DNA of 64,000 nucleotides from Phlebiopsis flavidoalba (lineage: Eukaryota > Basidiomycota > Agaricomycetes > Polyporales > Phanerochaetaceae), in contig JAOCPU010000001.1 in NCBI GenBank assembly GCA_035772785.1, positions 1,922,001-1,986,000 on the forward strand, in the 5' to 3' direction. The translations under genes and the position numbers were made by a program. How positions within the stretch are numbered: the first letter of the stretch is position 1; each line of letters begins with the position of its first letter. The notes beneath the pieces were generated by a model, which was not told the DNA's origin, made no database searches, and was given only the letters and a program-made list of their open reading frames with translations. Of the stretch, positions 54,188 to 64,000 are shown piece by piece.

Positions 54188-56776
54188 CTAGGTGAGAGGA
54201 TAGTAAGCAGCTGATGTTCTGTTTCCATAACGGCGTATAGCCCAGTTTGCCCTTCAGTTTTTACCTCGTCGAGAAGATGGACAGTGACCGTTCCATTCGT
54301 AGAAATCGGCGCAGCATACACATAGTCCCCCAGCAGATACTTTTCTCATGTCTGGTGCCTAGCGTTGGTTGTGATATAAGACCTTAAGGGATACAAACGA
54401 TGGCGTCGAGGGTTCAAGACGTACCAAAGATGCAGGTGTCCGGCCAAGTGCTCCCCTTCAATCTCATTTGGCCTTGATTGTAGGGCTAAGTGTGTCGCGC
54501 AATTGCCAAGAAGATGACCATAAGACCTTGTCCATCGCTGGTCGTCTGGTTTCTAGGTTGCTTGGCCACGAGCAATTTCCTCTAGAGGCTTCGCCGCCTC
54601 GACCGGTTGGGACCACGCGTCGTCTATGACTTTCCAATCTTCAACGGAAACACTTTTTTCGAAACTTGCAGCATGTTCAAGCTAAGTCGCAGCGGTGTCA
54701 GAAAGCGTGCCTAAAAACCCATCGTAGATACTCCTCACCATTGCACGCCCAGTTCATGATACTAACTCTGTGCATAATATCCGCGTTGTGCTTGGAGACA
54801 AGTCCATGCGCAGTCGATGATTCGTCCATCTCTTCCACGGTTGTTGTAATGAGCAGGGAGATTGTGGGCCTCAACGAATTGCCTGTCGCTGTGGCGGGCA
54901 TGAAGCGTGTCTATCCGGTCGGCCTCCAAGTCAGTGCTGGCGCACTTCTGACGACAGCCCAAGTGTAGAAAATCGGGACCCGGTTCGGTGTCAGCTGCCC
55001 GTGCCTTACATGTATGTGCGAGAATATTTGGCCACGAGCACGACATGTTGCAAAAGTCACAAGTGAACACGCTCCCTGCGGCCAGGTGAAACGAGATCCT
55101 CCGCGTCGGAGCCGAGAGACTTTCTAGCTATGGGGTCGCATAGGTACTGGCGCGCACCGGATCGCCAAGTCTCCTCGTATTCCGGAGCAGTAGTGCGAAG
55201 GAATTTCAAAGTCGGCCACGGTGGGTTCCTCTTCGCGGGGCTGGGAGAGTATTTCCTTGACTTGAGGCATGTAAAGCGCAATATCGCGGAGTGAAAGATC
55301 GTTTTCGTCCTCTGGTTTGATTTCAAAGATGGCTTCATCTAGAACGCGAAGTCTAGGTGGGACCCTCTGGCCCATTTCCTTCTTCAGGGCAGATTGTCTG
55401 ACGGGTTCGGCCATGCCGACAATCGTTTCCTCAATGTTCTTCCAAAACTGGTTGACTTTTAGTTCCGAAACATTGTTCAAAGGGGCTGAGGTCAGACGTA
55501 CTGCGATCTGTCAAAGGTTTGGACTGCAAGACCAAGGGATGGCTACGGAAGTCCTCATTCACAATCTGCGGAATGAACCTCCCATAACCTAGGGACGTCA
55601 GCTTGTCTTTGATACTGGTATTTCATGTCAATATCAGAAACTCTCAGCAATAAGGAACATGAGCGAACCTTTCCAGTCGTTCTTGTCGAAGTCTGTTCTT
55701 GTTCTGTGTACGAAAGTACTCCTTGTTTTCATGCCACATCTTTAGCTCCTCGTTGTGCTGTTCGAATAGTTAGTGTACGTAGCACTCAGATGGACCGCAA
55801 CAATCACCTCTCGCACAATCTCTAGCCTTTGTACTTCGGTCGTAATGTAAGTCACAAGTTCAGTTTTGTCGCTCAGCTGAGACAGTTTTTCCTTGGCAGC
55901 TTCGAGATGCGGTTTGTGCAGCGTAATCTTCTTCTCGATGACAATATGTCCCCCACTGTACCTGGTCGTTCAGCGCTATGGCAATGAATGATATGAAGTG
56001 CGGAAGCGTACGTTGCACACTGGGGTTAAGATCTTGGACTAGGGGTATGAAGGCGTATATCGGGAGTAAATTCAAGGAGAAGGAATATTTTCAATCCCAG
56101 TACTTTCTTTGAGAGGAGGTCAGATGCCCAGAATGGTTTGAGTCGCTGTCCCCTGTCAGCAAAACGCATAGTATCAGCGACTGCAACGATGGATAATGAG
56201 GACTGTCGTACATCTGGTCGTGGCACTTACCACAGTACCGTACCCGGGAGTCCCAGTAAATCTTTTCACATGGACCTTTACCACATCTCTACCAGCAGAT
56301 ATTAGCGGACAATGACGTGGATAGCGTTGCATAAGACGTACGTGACAGAAAGAACATTTCAAAAGATTGACGAAGGCTGGTGAGCTCATGTCGTCGGGAC
56401 AGTCTGGCAAGTCGTCCGCACTGTCTATGACAGTCTTCCATACATGCGCAGAATTCCTGCTCATCAGGAGCCGGCGGAAATCTTTCGATGTTCTGGCAAG
56501 GTTCAACAGGTCCATGGGCTCCAGACATGACAATATCTGAGTAGGATGACGAGTGTGCGAGTTGGCAAAGTAGGCGCAAAGACGAACCTCGTATATACTA
56601 CGTCCAGAGGCATGGAGGGCAACCTGGCGAGGGCACCGGGTTTGCCACGAGCGCGTCGTTTGGGCTGCTTGGCCACAGGCTTGGGGTCAAGGTATTCCTC
56701 GTCCTCGGAACTGATGTCCGATTCTGGGGTGCGCTTGCGTTTCGTTTGCTTTTCGTGCCGTCCGTCGAGGAGCCAT
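54188..56776 (-). CDS. F-box protein, tandem copy 2
   Basis: ATG at 56776 gives MAPRRTARK, then after a slip KQTKRKRTPESDISSEDEEY and PKRRARGKPGALARLPSMPL. The F-box is split by an intron: LPSMPLDVVYE, then ILSCLEPMDLLNLARTSKDF and RRLLMSRNSAHVWKTVIDSA. DDLPDCPDDMSSPAFVNLL and a Cys motif (KCSFCHV) follow. This is the standard layout of a large agaricomycete F-box family that recruits substrates to SKP1-cullin ligases. The C-terminal part has RLRVLDEAIFEIKPEDENDL, YMPQVKEILSQPREEEPTVA, FTCDFCNMSCSWPNILAHTC (about 55010-55070) and DYVYAAPISTNGTVTVHLLD. The stop TAG is at 54188-54190 (ends RTSAAYYPLT). Gene order, introns and C-terminal text match copy 1. Confidence 0.75.
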
Positions 56777-58446
56777 GTTGGATGCTCCGAGGACGGTGTC
56801 TTGGTAGATGGGATACGGTGGTTCGAGTACAACTAATTATTCGGTCGCGTAGACGCGTGTTTTAATAGGATCACCGCGGTGGCCGATCGCGACTCGTGAG
56901 ACACTTTGACCGGTTGCCTAACTCGGAAGCGTGAGAAAGAGACAGACAATGGGGACGCAACTTTCGCATGGTCGAGTGGAATATAGATGCCGGAAAACAC
57001 CTACCACATATCAAACGAAGCCCTCGATCTCAGGTTGGCATGAGCTTGATGCAGTTTTGTAGTCATTGCGGGGGTCCAGGATTCACTGGCATGTTCACAG
57101 GAGAAAAACTTCTATAGCCATTCCGATTTATCCATGGTCCGTCACTGCCAGCCAGTTAGATGGGTGAGTAATATTCTGTGGCCTGCCTAGCATCGGTATG
57201 TACCCGCATTGAAGGATACTTGCTGCCCTTTTGTCGATCCAGGGACGTAAGCAAATTTCAAGTCTTTACCCTGCATTTACATCATCTGCTACCCAGTCAA
57301 GACTTGCACTCTCACTCTCAGGCAGACAAACGAGCTACCCCGACCAATGAAGTGACTATGATGTTCCGTTCTCGCCCACTATAATGAAATTTTGTTATTA
57401 TTAAACTCGGATTGATAAATCATTTCTAATGCACGCTGATAGACATACTACGTTCGTCCTCCTGGTATTCACTCTTCAACAAGTCCAGCGGACCTGTAAC
57501 GATAATACCCGAACGAAACGGTCTAGACGTTTGTGCCTGGCTGAATAGTTGGTGAAGAAAATCCGAAACTTTACTGAGGGAGCTCTTCTCAACGGACGAG
57601 ACCCATGTCGTGCAGTCCACTATCGAGACTTCCCAAAAGGCGCGACCGTAGTTTTCGGTGGAAAGTAAGTGTACCCTAGCGACACCCTTCAAGTTAGACT
57701 TAGAAATAAGGGCATTTACGAGAGCGTAGAACGTGTGGTAAATATCTCTTTAGATGCCGAAATGATTGAGTGAGCGACCGCATACCACTGCCGCGGCCAG
57801 CGGCAGCGACCACCGAGCACAACGTTCCTCGGCATTCTGTTTATAGATGTGAGTTCATAGCACTGTGACAGTCGTCGTCAATATACGCAAGATGTCACAC
57901 CACAAAGATGAGGTTTCTTAGAGTGATAAGGTAGGACTATGAGGGATCGTGGCAACGGTCAATTCCATGGCGGCGCGGCACGGGCCAACACGGCGTGGGA
58001 ACTCTGCCGACGCCCTCCAACATCGCTTCCCCCAAGCTCCCACCTTCATAACGCTCAAAGTGCCCCGAACACAAATCGAACACGGAGCTATAACGCACGG
58101 AAATGTGGACGCGTGATGTACGGCCCACGCGAGATAGACTCGTTTCTGGGTCGAGAAGAGAGGCTGAACAAGTCATGGGTCCTTGCCACGAGTGAGTCCC
58201 TGCCAGTCTTGACCTTGTTATGACCTGCTTTATCAATCCTGCCTGATGTACCAGAAACCCATGACCATTAAGAACCAGAGCCCTTCTTGCTCTTTCTCCC
58301 GGCACTCCTGATGGCATAAGATTTAATGCGTTAGAGCCGCGAAGCGTGGGACTGGCAAGGCGTGTCGCGACGCCCATATCTGACCCGTTAAGAGTCCCAG
58401 GCCATCTGCTCAACCTGACCGTCGTCGACTCTGTTGTGCTCCAGCC
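56777..58446. other. Intergenic stretch around a small unassigned frame
   Basis: Apart from the candidate at 57426-57692, nothing is recognised. A 158-codon minus-strand frame at 57937-58413 has no known motif and overlaps the presumed promoter of the dehydrogenase gene. Confidence 0.4.
57426..57692 (-). CDS. Unidentified 88-codon frame, possible exon
   Basis: Reads MKGVARVHLLSTENYGRAFW, EVSIVDCTTWVSSVEKSSLS, KVSDFLHQLFSQAQTSRPFR and SGIIVTGPLDLLKSEYQEDE. The balanced composition and plausible helix/strand pattern look protein-coding, unlike the composition-driven frames elsewhere. I cannot name the family, and the start may be an internal methionine of a longer exon chain. Confidence 0.45.
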   Translation of the reverse strand: MKGVARVHLLSTENYGRAFWEVSIVDCTTWVSSVEKSSLSKVSDFLHQLFSQAQTSRPFRSGIIVTGPLDLLKSEYQEDERSMSISVH

Positions 58447-59907
58447 ATGTCTTCTTGCCTACGGACACGAACACTTGCATTGGCGGGTGCTGCTGCGCGC
58501 TGTAACACAGGAACACTCCGCCCATTTGCGTGCGCTCGCCGCTTGTACAGCGCGAAGGAAATCTCCTCTGAACACTGACAAACCAGTCCAAGACTGGCCA
58601 GCAGCCCTCGTATGGCCCCATTGGTGTATCAGCGGCCCTCAAGCACACACCAGTGGTGAGTACTCTCCACGTGTAGGTCCACGGTGTGCTGACTCCAGGG
58701 GACGAGAGCAGACCCTGAGCCATCGCCCACGCTCTTCAAGCACGAATTCTCGCTTGCGGACCGCGTAGCTCTCGTGTCAGGCGGGAACCGTGGACTGGGC
58801 CTCGAGATGGCACTCGCCCTGATCGAGGCGGGTGCGCGCGCAGTCTACTGCGTCGACCTCCCCAAAGAGCCGTCCGAGGAGTGGACCAGAGTGCGCGACT
58901 ACGCGGCAAAGCTGACGAACAAGGAGGGGCGAGGGTCGGCTGGAGTATGTTAGTGGAAATGTTACTGACCAGGTATGTCTGCTCGCGAAGGAGACGTAGG
59001 ATGTTGTGCTGAGCAGGGGCATTGTGTGGGCATGTAGGAAGCCATGTGGAAGATCGGTCAAAATATAGGAGACAAGGAGGGGCGAATGGACGCGTTGCAT
59101 CGGGCGGCTGCGGGCGTGCTAAAGTCTCACACGGATTGCCTCCAGTATCCCGCCTGCTCAGTTCCGCGAGGGTAGGCCGCGATCATATGTGCAAAATGAA
59201 AAGGAGAAGAGACTGATTGCGTTGCTGTCCGCAGGTGATGGACATCAACGTGAACGGCGTGCTGTTTACTGCGCAGGCGGCCGGGACGACAGATGGATAG
59301 ATTCGGGGAAACGGAGGAAAGCATCATCCTCATCGCAAGCCATGAGCGGGACCATCACACAACAAGGTCTGCATCTGACCCATAATCTATCTCTCAACGG
59401 TCACCCACAATGCTAACACAAAGCTGCCCTCGTAGGACCATGCATGGGTGTCGTACAACACGTCCAAGTCTGCGGTACTGCAAATGGGGCGCCCCAGTAT
59501 GGCCTGCGAGCTGGGCCCGAAGCGGATCCGGGTGTGAACACCCTCAGTCCGGGCCACCATTTACACCAAGTGCGTCACTCTGGGATCACTGCGCCCCTTG
59601 CTTGTTCTGCATTCGGGGCTGACGCGCCTTGATTATCGTCCTTTTCCGGTATTAGTATGACCGCCGCAGCATACCTCGACACCCAGCCGCACCTCCTCGC
59701 GAAATGGGCGAGTCTGAACCCGATGGGCCGCATCGGCCGGCTGCGGACGAGCTGAGAGGGGTTGTTACGTGGCTGGCGAGTGACGCGAGCACGTCCTTCT
59801 GCACAGGGTTTAGCGAGTGCGTATCGCTTCTTCTCGGTACCGGGGGATCGCGTCTGACCCTTTGTTCGCAGCATCATTGTGAGCGGCCCGGTCACCATTC
59901 GTGGTGA
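58447..59907 (+). CDS. Short-chain dehydrogenase/reductase (sorbose reductase-like) with mitochondrial-type N terminus
   Basis: ATG at 58447 gives a basic, acid-free presequence (MSSCLRTRTLALAGAAARCN, then LRPFACARRLYSA). A TGA interrupts this frame soon after, near 58578, probably an indel artefact. After an intron at about 58657-58697 come PTLFKHEFSLADRVALVSGG and NRGLGLEMALALIEAGARAV, the GxxxGxG cofactor loop, then VDLPKEPSEEWTRVRDYAAK. Further exons give MWKIGQNIGDKEGRMDAL, AAGVLKSHTDCLQYPA, VMDINVNGVLFTAQAAG, SIILIASMSGTITQQ and HAWVSYNTSKSAVLQMG. The last block contains the YxxxK catalytic pair. ACELGPKRIRVNTLSPGH, MTAAYLDTQPHLLAKWASLN, PMGRIGRPDELRGVVTWLAS and GGHHSW-type ending follow, with stop at 59905-59907. 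NAD(P)H dependence is certain by family; the substrate (a ketose or polyol) is inference. Confidence 0.9.
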
Positions 59908-62442
59908 AGGATGAAACAGGGCAGCCTGGGCAAACAACACAACCATGTACACAGTTTGTATCGTACACACGCAACCGAACGTGTGTTTGTGGGCCTTCTT
60001 CGGGCGGTGCGATGCGGAGCGGGGGAAGGCTCGAGGCCTGGGAAGAACGCGACCGCTGCGCAGCTACGTATTCATTGGCGTTGAGATGCACCTCTCGGAT
60101 GCAGTCTGCGTCTGGCCTTTTGTGAGCGAACTGTAACTGCATATGGGAGCGGGTCGCGGGCATCTCGCTCAGGGGTGTCCTTCGCGGGGCGAATCGCTGC
60201 TCTGAGCTGGTCATGAATGGAGTTGTTCGGTACTAACCTCGCAGGTGTTCCCCACGCTTTTCCTTCTGTCCGGTAGCTCGTTGCAGGCGCCGTCTCCGGA
60301 ACTCAACGTACTCGCTTCAATCATCATCGTTCAACGGACCACGTTCGGAGGAAGCTGCGCGCAGCAACAGTGCGTTCGCCCGCCCGTGATACATGCTACA
60401 CTCTAACAGGTCCGGTCGGGCTGGCTGGTCGTCCAATGAGGATTTTTCCTTGCTTTGCCAAACACGCAGGGAAAAGACCTCATCCGTATTCTTGCTGATG
60501 TCCGTGTTATAGGGCCTCGTCATCATCTCTGCAGGCACCGAGCAATCAAAGTATTTGGGAACAACACAACGTGAACAAGCGCGAGCCAAGTGCAGCACAG
60601 ACGCAGCCCGAGCCTGGCGAATAAGCGGGCCGAGAAATACTTTGCGGTTAATGCGTCGGGCTCTGTTGCCGTCGAGCCTGAGGAACGCGACATCCCGTTG
60701 CCCGCGTGGAATGCTTGTGGTCAGCTCGGCCCTCGACGTGTACGTGTGCACCGCGGAAGGAGTCAAGGAGTCGGCGCAACTGTGGCTGCGCGCGTCGGTG
60801 CTTGCGCCGGCGGACCGACGCGTAAGGGCGCGCGGTAAGCGCCCAATAACGGAGAGCTGGGCTCGGAGCAAGCTGGGCGGTGCGCAATTGGACGACTGGT
60901 TTTATAAAATGTAAATCAGCTGTGCCGGGATGTTGTCGATGCGCTGGGGCAATATGAGACACGGTGCGCAATCAGTGTCCAGAGTCTCGCGGTACCGGGA
61001 CGATTTGGGTTTCGAAGACTAGGTTCACCAGGTGAGATTCAGGACAGAATTCAGGCAAGTTGAACAACCTGTATTGTACACGAACTGACTGTTGATACAG
61101 AATCTGGGCAGAAGTGGCGACACTTGGGCAACGAGCACCAGCAATCTCGAACAGCACTGGTGTTTAACGTTCATACATGCGAGGGTCGGCTGTTGATGAC
61201 CAGATAATCATGGTGAGCATCCATGAAAAGATACCAGAGATCTCATGCCTGCTGCCTCTGCGAAGAAGAAGGGAGCCGGTACCGTAAGCCTGGTACGACT
61301 AGACTCCAGACAGGAACGAAAGACGTCCAGTCCTGCTCGGTGCCGTGTTAGTTTTCCCAGCTTCACGGCATAGAGCATAATTTGATCGGGTCGTGTACAC
61401 TGAAGAGGTGATTGTTGCCCACATCTTGTGGAGGCCGTGTGTATAGTGTCGGTTCCGTTGAGAAATAAGTATGGCCGCCATAGGATGCATCGCAGGACCA
61501 GGGTTGAAACGTTGACCACGGTGACTATAAACATTGGTAGGACATCGTCATCAACGGCCATGCCAGACGCTTCAGGAGGCCTTTTTGGCGAGACATCGGG
61601 AGTCCCTTGCACTAGCTTTGTGCGCTGTCGCCTGCAACACATGTTCTCACCGAGACTGCGCAGTGGCGCGTCAGAGCGCGGCGTCATTCCGGAAAGCCAA
61701 TGGACGGGCCGAGCGCTGCGGCGCTTTGAGACGCAGCATCCAATGGACGTGTGGGATGAATTTGGCCAAAGACTGCGCTGTACGAGCGACGTGTAACATC
61801 GAGGACGAGAACCATGTGCGAAGTGACGGCGACTGACCTGGGTACGGCAGAAAAGCGCATTGCTACCGCACAAAGGGCGGCGAGGGGCTAGGACGCAATG
61901 GGGACGAATATTCTCTGCAGGTGCAGCAGGATTCCCAGTAACCAGCGGGGCTGGCAAGGACGGAGTGATAAGGTGTTGCGGCAACGACGGATTTGTGCGT
62001 TTGCACACACGGCTGTGCGTGCAAGCGGGCGCAGCGCTGGCGGACGCCCCCGACGAGGCGCAGCACGGCGACGACGGGTGTTTGCTGACGAGGCGCGTCG
62101 GCGAGCAACGACAGCGTATTATTCTGCAGCAGCGTCGGGGTCGAGGACGAGGAGAAGGCTCGGTACCGACGGGGGCGGCTGCGGCGGCTATTGCGGCCGG
62201 CCGGCCGGGGAGGTATGATGTGGTGGGCCACGTGGGAATTGCCATCTGCAGATCTGGTGCGCAGCTGCGAAACTGCGGAAATGGATTCCAGCATCGCAGA
62301 CTGGGCAAACCAGGCCAACTTCGCCAATCGCAGCATCTGCGCAGCCCTCCTCCTCCCAACCTGACCTCCGGGTCGTCCGCCCCTCTCTCCATCTCTCTCT
62401 CTTACATCCATTTGCACGGCCAGCCGTCTCTCTGAGCTCGCT
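59908..62442. other. 2.5 kb stretch without an identified gene
   Basis: Contains the longest stop-free frame of the window (61208-62392, minus, 394 codons). Its translation is Arg/Pro/Ser/Cys-rich and resembles no known protein, and open frames overlap it in other phases. Frames at 60317-60871 (minus) and 60555-60914 (plus) are likewise unassigned. The pyrimidine-rich tract at 62360-62430 is probably part of the promoter of the next gene. Confidence 0.4.
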
Positions 62443-64000
62443 ATGCAGGACCCCCAACTCCCCAGAACTCCCCGCGCCTTCGCGCAAGGGCAAGGAGCGC
62501 CAGGCTCCGCAGCCTACAGATATCGCAGAGAAATTGGTCGCTTTGCGCAGAAAACAAGCAAGGTGTGTCTTCCAACCTCTCGCCCTTTCTCTTCTCTCGT
62601 CCTCACCACACGACACCGCCCGCGTCGCCTAGCTCGTCAAAGCCAAGAGAGCGAACAGAGCGCCCCCAAGCGCCCTCCGCGTCGACACCCAGGACACCTG
62701 CCCATCCCCCTCGCCACGGCGCACACACGCACCAGGCTTTGTCCACCCTAGCATCGTAGTCTCGCAGGCTAGTCCCCTGGCGACAAGACACTACTCCCGA
62801 CGAACACGAGTTCTCCAGGAAGCTCAAGATAGCTCCCACTTCTCCGCGGCACTTCTCACTCCCGGGCCGAACATAGTAGCCCACGAGGAAGCGGGAAACT
62901 TTACAACCCACACGCCGACCCCTCCGAGAAGACAGCTCGTGACCGCAGAGCCTGACGCGATGTCTGAGGCCGCCGCCTCCAGCTCGTATGCTCCCCCGCG
63001 CGCCCCGCACCGCCGGTCTCGCGCAACCACCACCGTTCCCAGGCTGCCCGAACAGGGGCTGACGCGCCACGACTGTTCGATCCGCGCAAGGATGATCCGC
63101 ATCACTTTAGCATACAGCCTCGACCTCTCATGGGCAATGGCGTATCTCAGAACGGCCGGCCAACGCCAACACCCAAGTCGTCCGGCGACTGGATGTCGGC
63201 ATCTTCAACCTCCTCTTATGCGCAATCCACAATATCATCGAATTTCACTCTCAACACTACCACCACTGAGTCGTCTGCTTCCTCGGCACTTTTCGATAAC
63301 GGAAAGCCGAGGTCGGAGGACAGCACAGCGTCGTCCAACGCGCTCTCGTCGCAACTGAAGAACATATACCGATCTATTATTGCTCTGGAGTCTCGACTAA
63401 GCTCACCTGACCGCGACGTTGACATGCAAGACGACATCTATGATAGATGCCCAGCGAATAGGCTTCTTGCAGAAAGGTCAACCTGTGGCGACCAGGACAC
63501 GGCAAGAGGAAGAGGCCGAGCAGGAGCGGTATCGCAGAATGATGCAGGAACACAAAGAGTACGCGAGATACTCGCATCTATGCTCGGTCATGTCACTGAC
63601 TGTCATCGCAACCGCAGGCTCGCCGGCGTTGTCCACCAGATGCTTTGCGTCACACTGTCGCCGAATGTCCCCGTCTCCCTTCGCAACATACCCATCAAAT
63701 ATAATTTAGTATCTCGTCTCTGGCTACATGCCTTCCATCGACTCCTTGAATCCTTGCGTCGGGCCGCGACATCATCCGCCTTTCCCGAAATTGCGCTCGA
63801 AAATCTCGTGGTAAGTAGACTACTACACTTGCCTAATCGGGAAACTCACGCGGCGTCTACGACTAGGAATTCATTTACTATGCTTACACGTTCTACGCCG
63901 GCCTCATGGACGAGCAGAATCTGGCGCAGTTCCGCAGCAACTGGGTCGAATGCCTGGGCGACATCGCACGCTACCGCATGGCTGTCACCGCGCTGCTCGA
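62443..64000 (+). CDS. EST1/SMG7-like protein, 5' part (continues beyond window)
   Basis: Est1/SMG5-7 proteins have a 14-3-3-like TPR domain and act in nonsense-mediated decay and telomerase recruitment. A possible start is ATG 62443, although the first 700 bases are low-complexity and frame-broken. From 63080 the reading is clear: RPTPTPKSSGDWMSASSTSS-like sequence, YAQSTISSNFTLNTTTTESS, SQLKNIYRSIIALESRLSSP. RQEEEAEQERYRRMMQEHKE follows, then an intron (about 63559-63617) and RLAGVVHQMLCVTLSPNVPV with SLRNIPIKYNLVSRLWLHAF. HRLLESLRRAATSSAFPEIA follows, and another intron (63811-63867). The last exon reads EFIYYAYTFYAGLMDEQNLA and QFRSNWVECLGDIARYRMAV. The FIYYAYTFYxGL and GDIARYRMAV blocks are hallmarks of the EST1 helical domain. 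The window ends inside this domain. Confidence 0.8.

Noticed and set aside
61208..62392. Longest stop-free frame in the window (394 codons, minus)
   Set aside because: The translation is Arg/Pro/Ser/Cys-rich with no domain, other phases are open over the same bases, and every recognised gene here has introns and indels. A long uninterrupted frame is more likely a composition effect.
1..64000. CRISPR arrays, bacterial operons, rRNA genes
   Set aside because: No regularly spaced repeats, no ribosome binding sites or operon structure, and no rRNA sequence; the spliceosomal introns show a eukaryotic nuclear genome.

Overview
The window is nuclear DNA of a filamentous basidiomycete, most likely an agaricomycete. 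Genes are compact and split by many 45-75 nt GT..AG introns. The protein families point the same way: fungal multi-pass membrane proteins, F-box families, serine-rich cupredoxin-like secreted proteins, phenol-hydroxylase-type flavoproteins and a basidiomycete-type hAT transposon. Almost every recognisable gene, including normally essential or single-copy ones (ATG8, mitochondrial Kae1/QRI7, STRAP, Hid-1), is crossed by 1-2 nt indels, often in homopolymers. I therefore treat most breaks as probable consensus errors rather than decay. Gene coordinates below run from first to last recognisable codon and include introns.

Layout. 0-5.1 kb: 3' end of ATG8, a poorly resolved membrane-protein gene, a well resolved fungal membrane-protein gene and an intron-containing tRNA-Val(UAC). 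5.7-7.0 kb: a 1.26 kb non-autonomous CACTA-like element. 8.0-9.4 kb (minus): a Ser/Thr-rich single-pass membrane protein. 9.4-13.4 kb: GC-rich, no identified gene. 13.4-14.6 kb (minus): an F-box protein. 15.2-20.5 kb (minus): two tandem FAD-dependent aromatic hydroxylases, the second lacking the exon for the C-terminal flavin-binding motif. 21.1-24.3 kb (minus): a Hid-1 family protein. 25.1-25.8 kb (minus): a small conserved basidiomycete protein. 27.1-30.1 kb (minus): two tandem cupredoxin-like extracellular proteins.

31.6-38.0 kb: a complete hAT transposon of 5,846 bp with an 8-bp target duplication. It carries a multi-exon transposase and a nested 359-bp hAT-type MITE with its own 8-bp duplication, and it interrupts an open reading frame that rejoins in frame when the element is removed. 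38.5-40.1 kb: QRI7, tail to tail with a SulP sulfate permease (40.4-43.2 kb, minus). 45.1-46.4 kb: a STRAP/Unrip WD40 protein whose conserved SEDG motif requires a 6-nt micro-exon. 46.7-48.6 kb (minus): a protein combining a NYN nuclease domain and a LOTUS domain (limkain-b1/MARF1-like). 50.0-51.0 kb: a SnoaL/NTF2-like conserved protein. 51.1-56.8 kb (minus): a tandem pair of F-box paralogues. 58.4-59.9 kb: a short-chain dehydrogenase with a mitochondrial-type N terminus. 62.4 kb to the end: the 5' part of an EST1/SMG7-like gene.

The genes are not organised as a pathway. Themes are RNA and tRNA biology (QRI7, STRAP, NYN-LOTUS, EST1/SMG7, tRNA-Val), local tandem duplication (hydroxylases, cupredoxins, F-box genes) and transposon activity. 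Function calls rest on recognition of conserved motifs by eye; no database search was possible.
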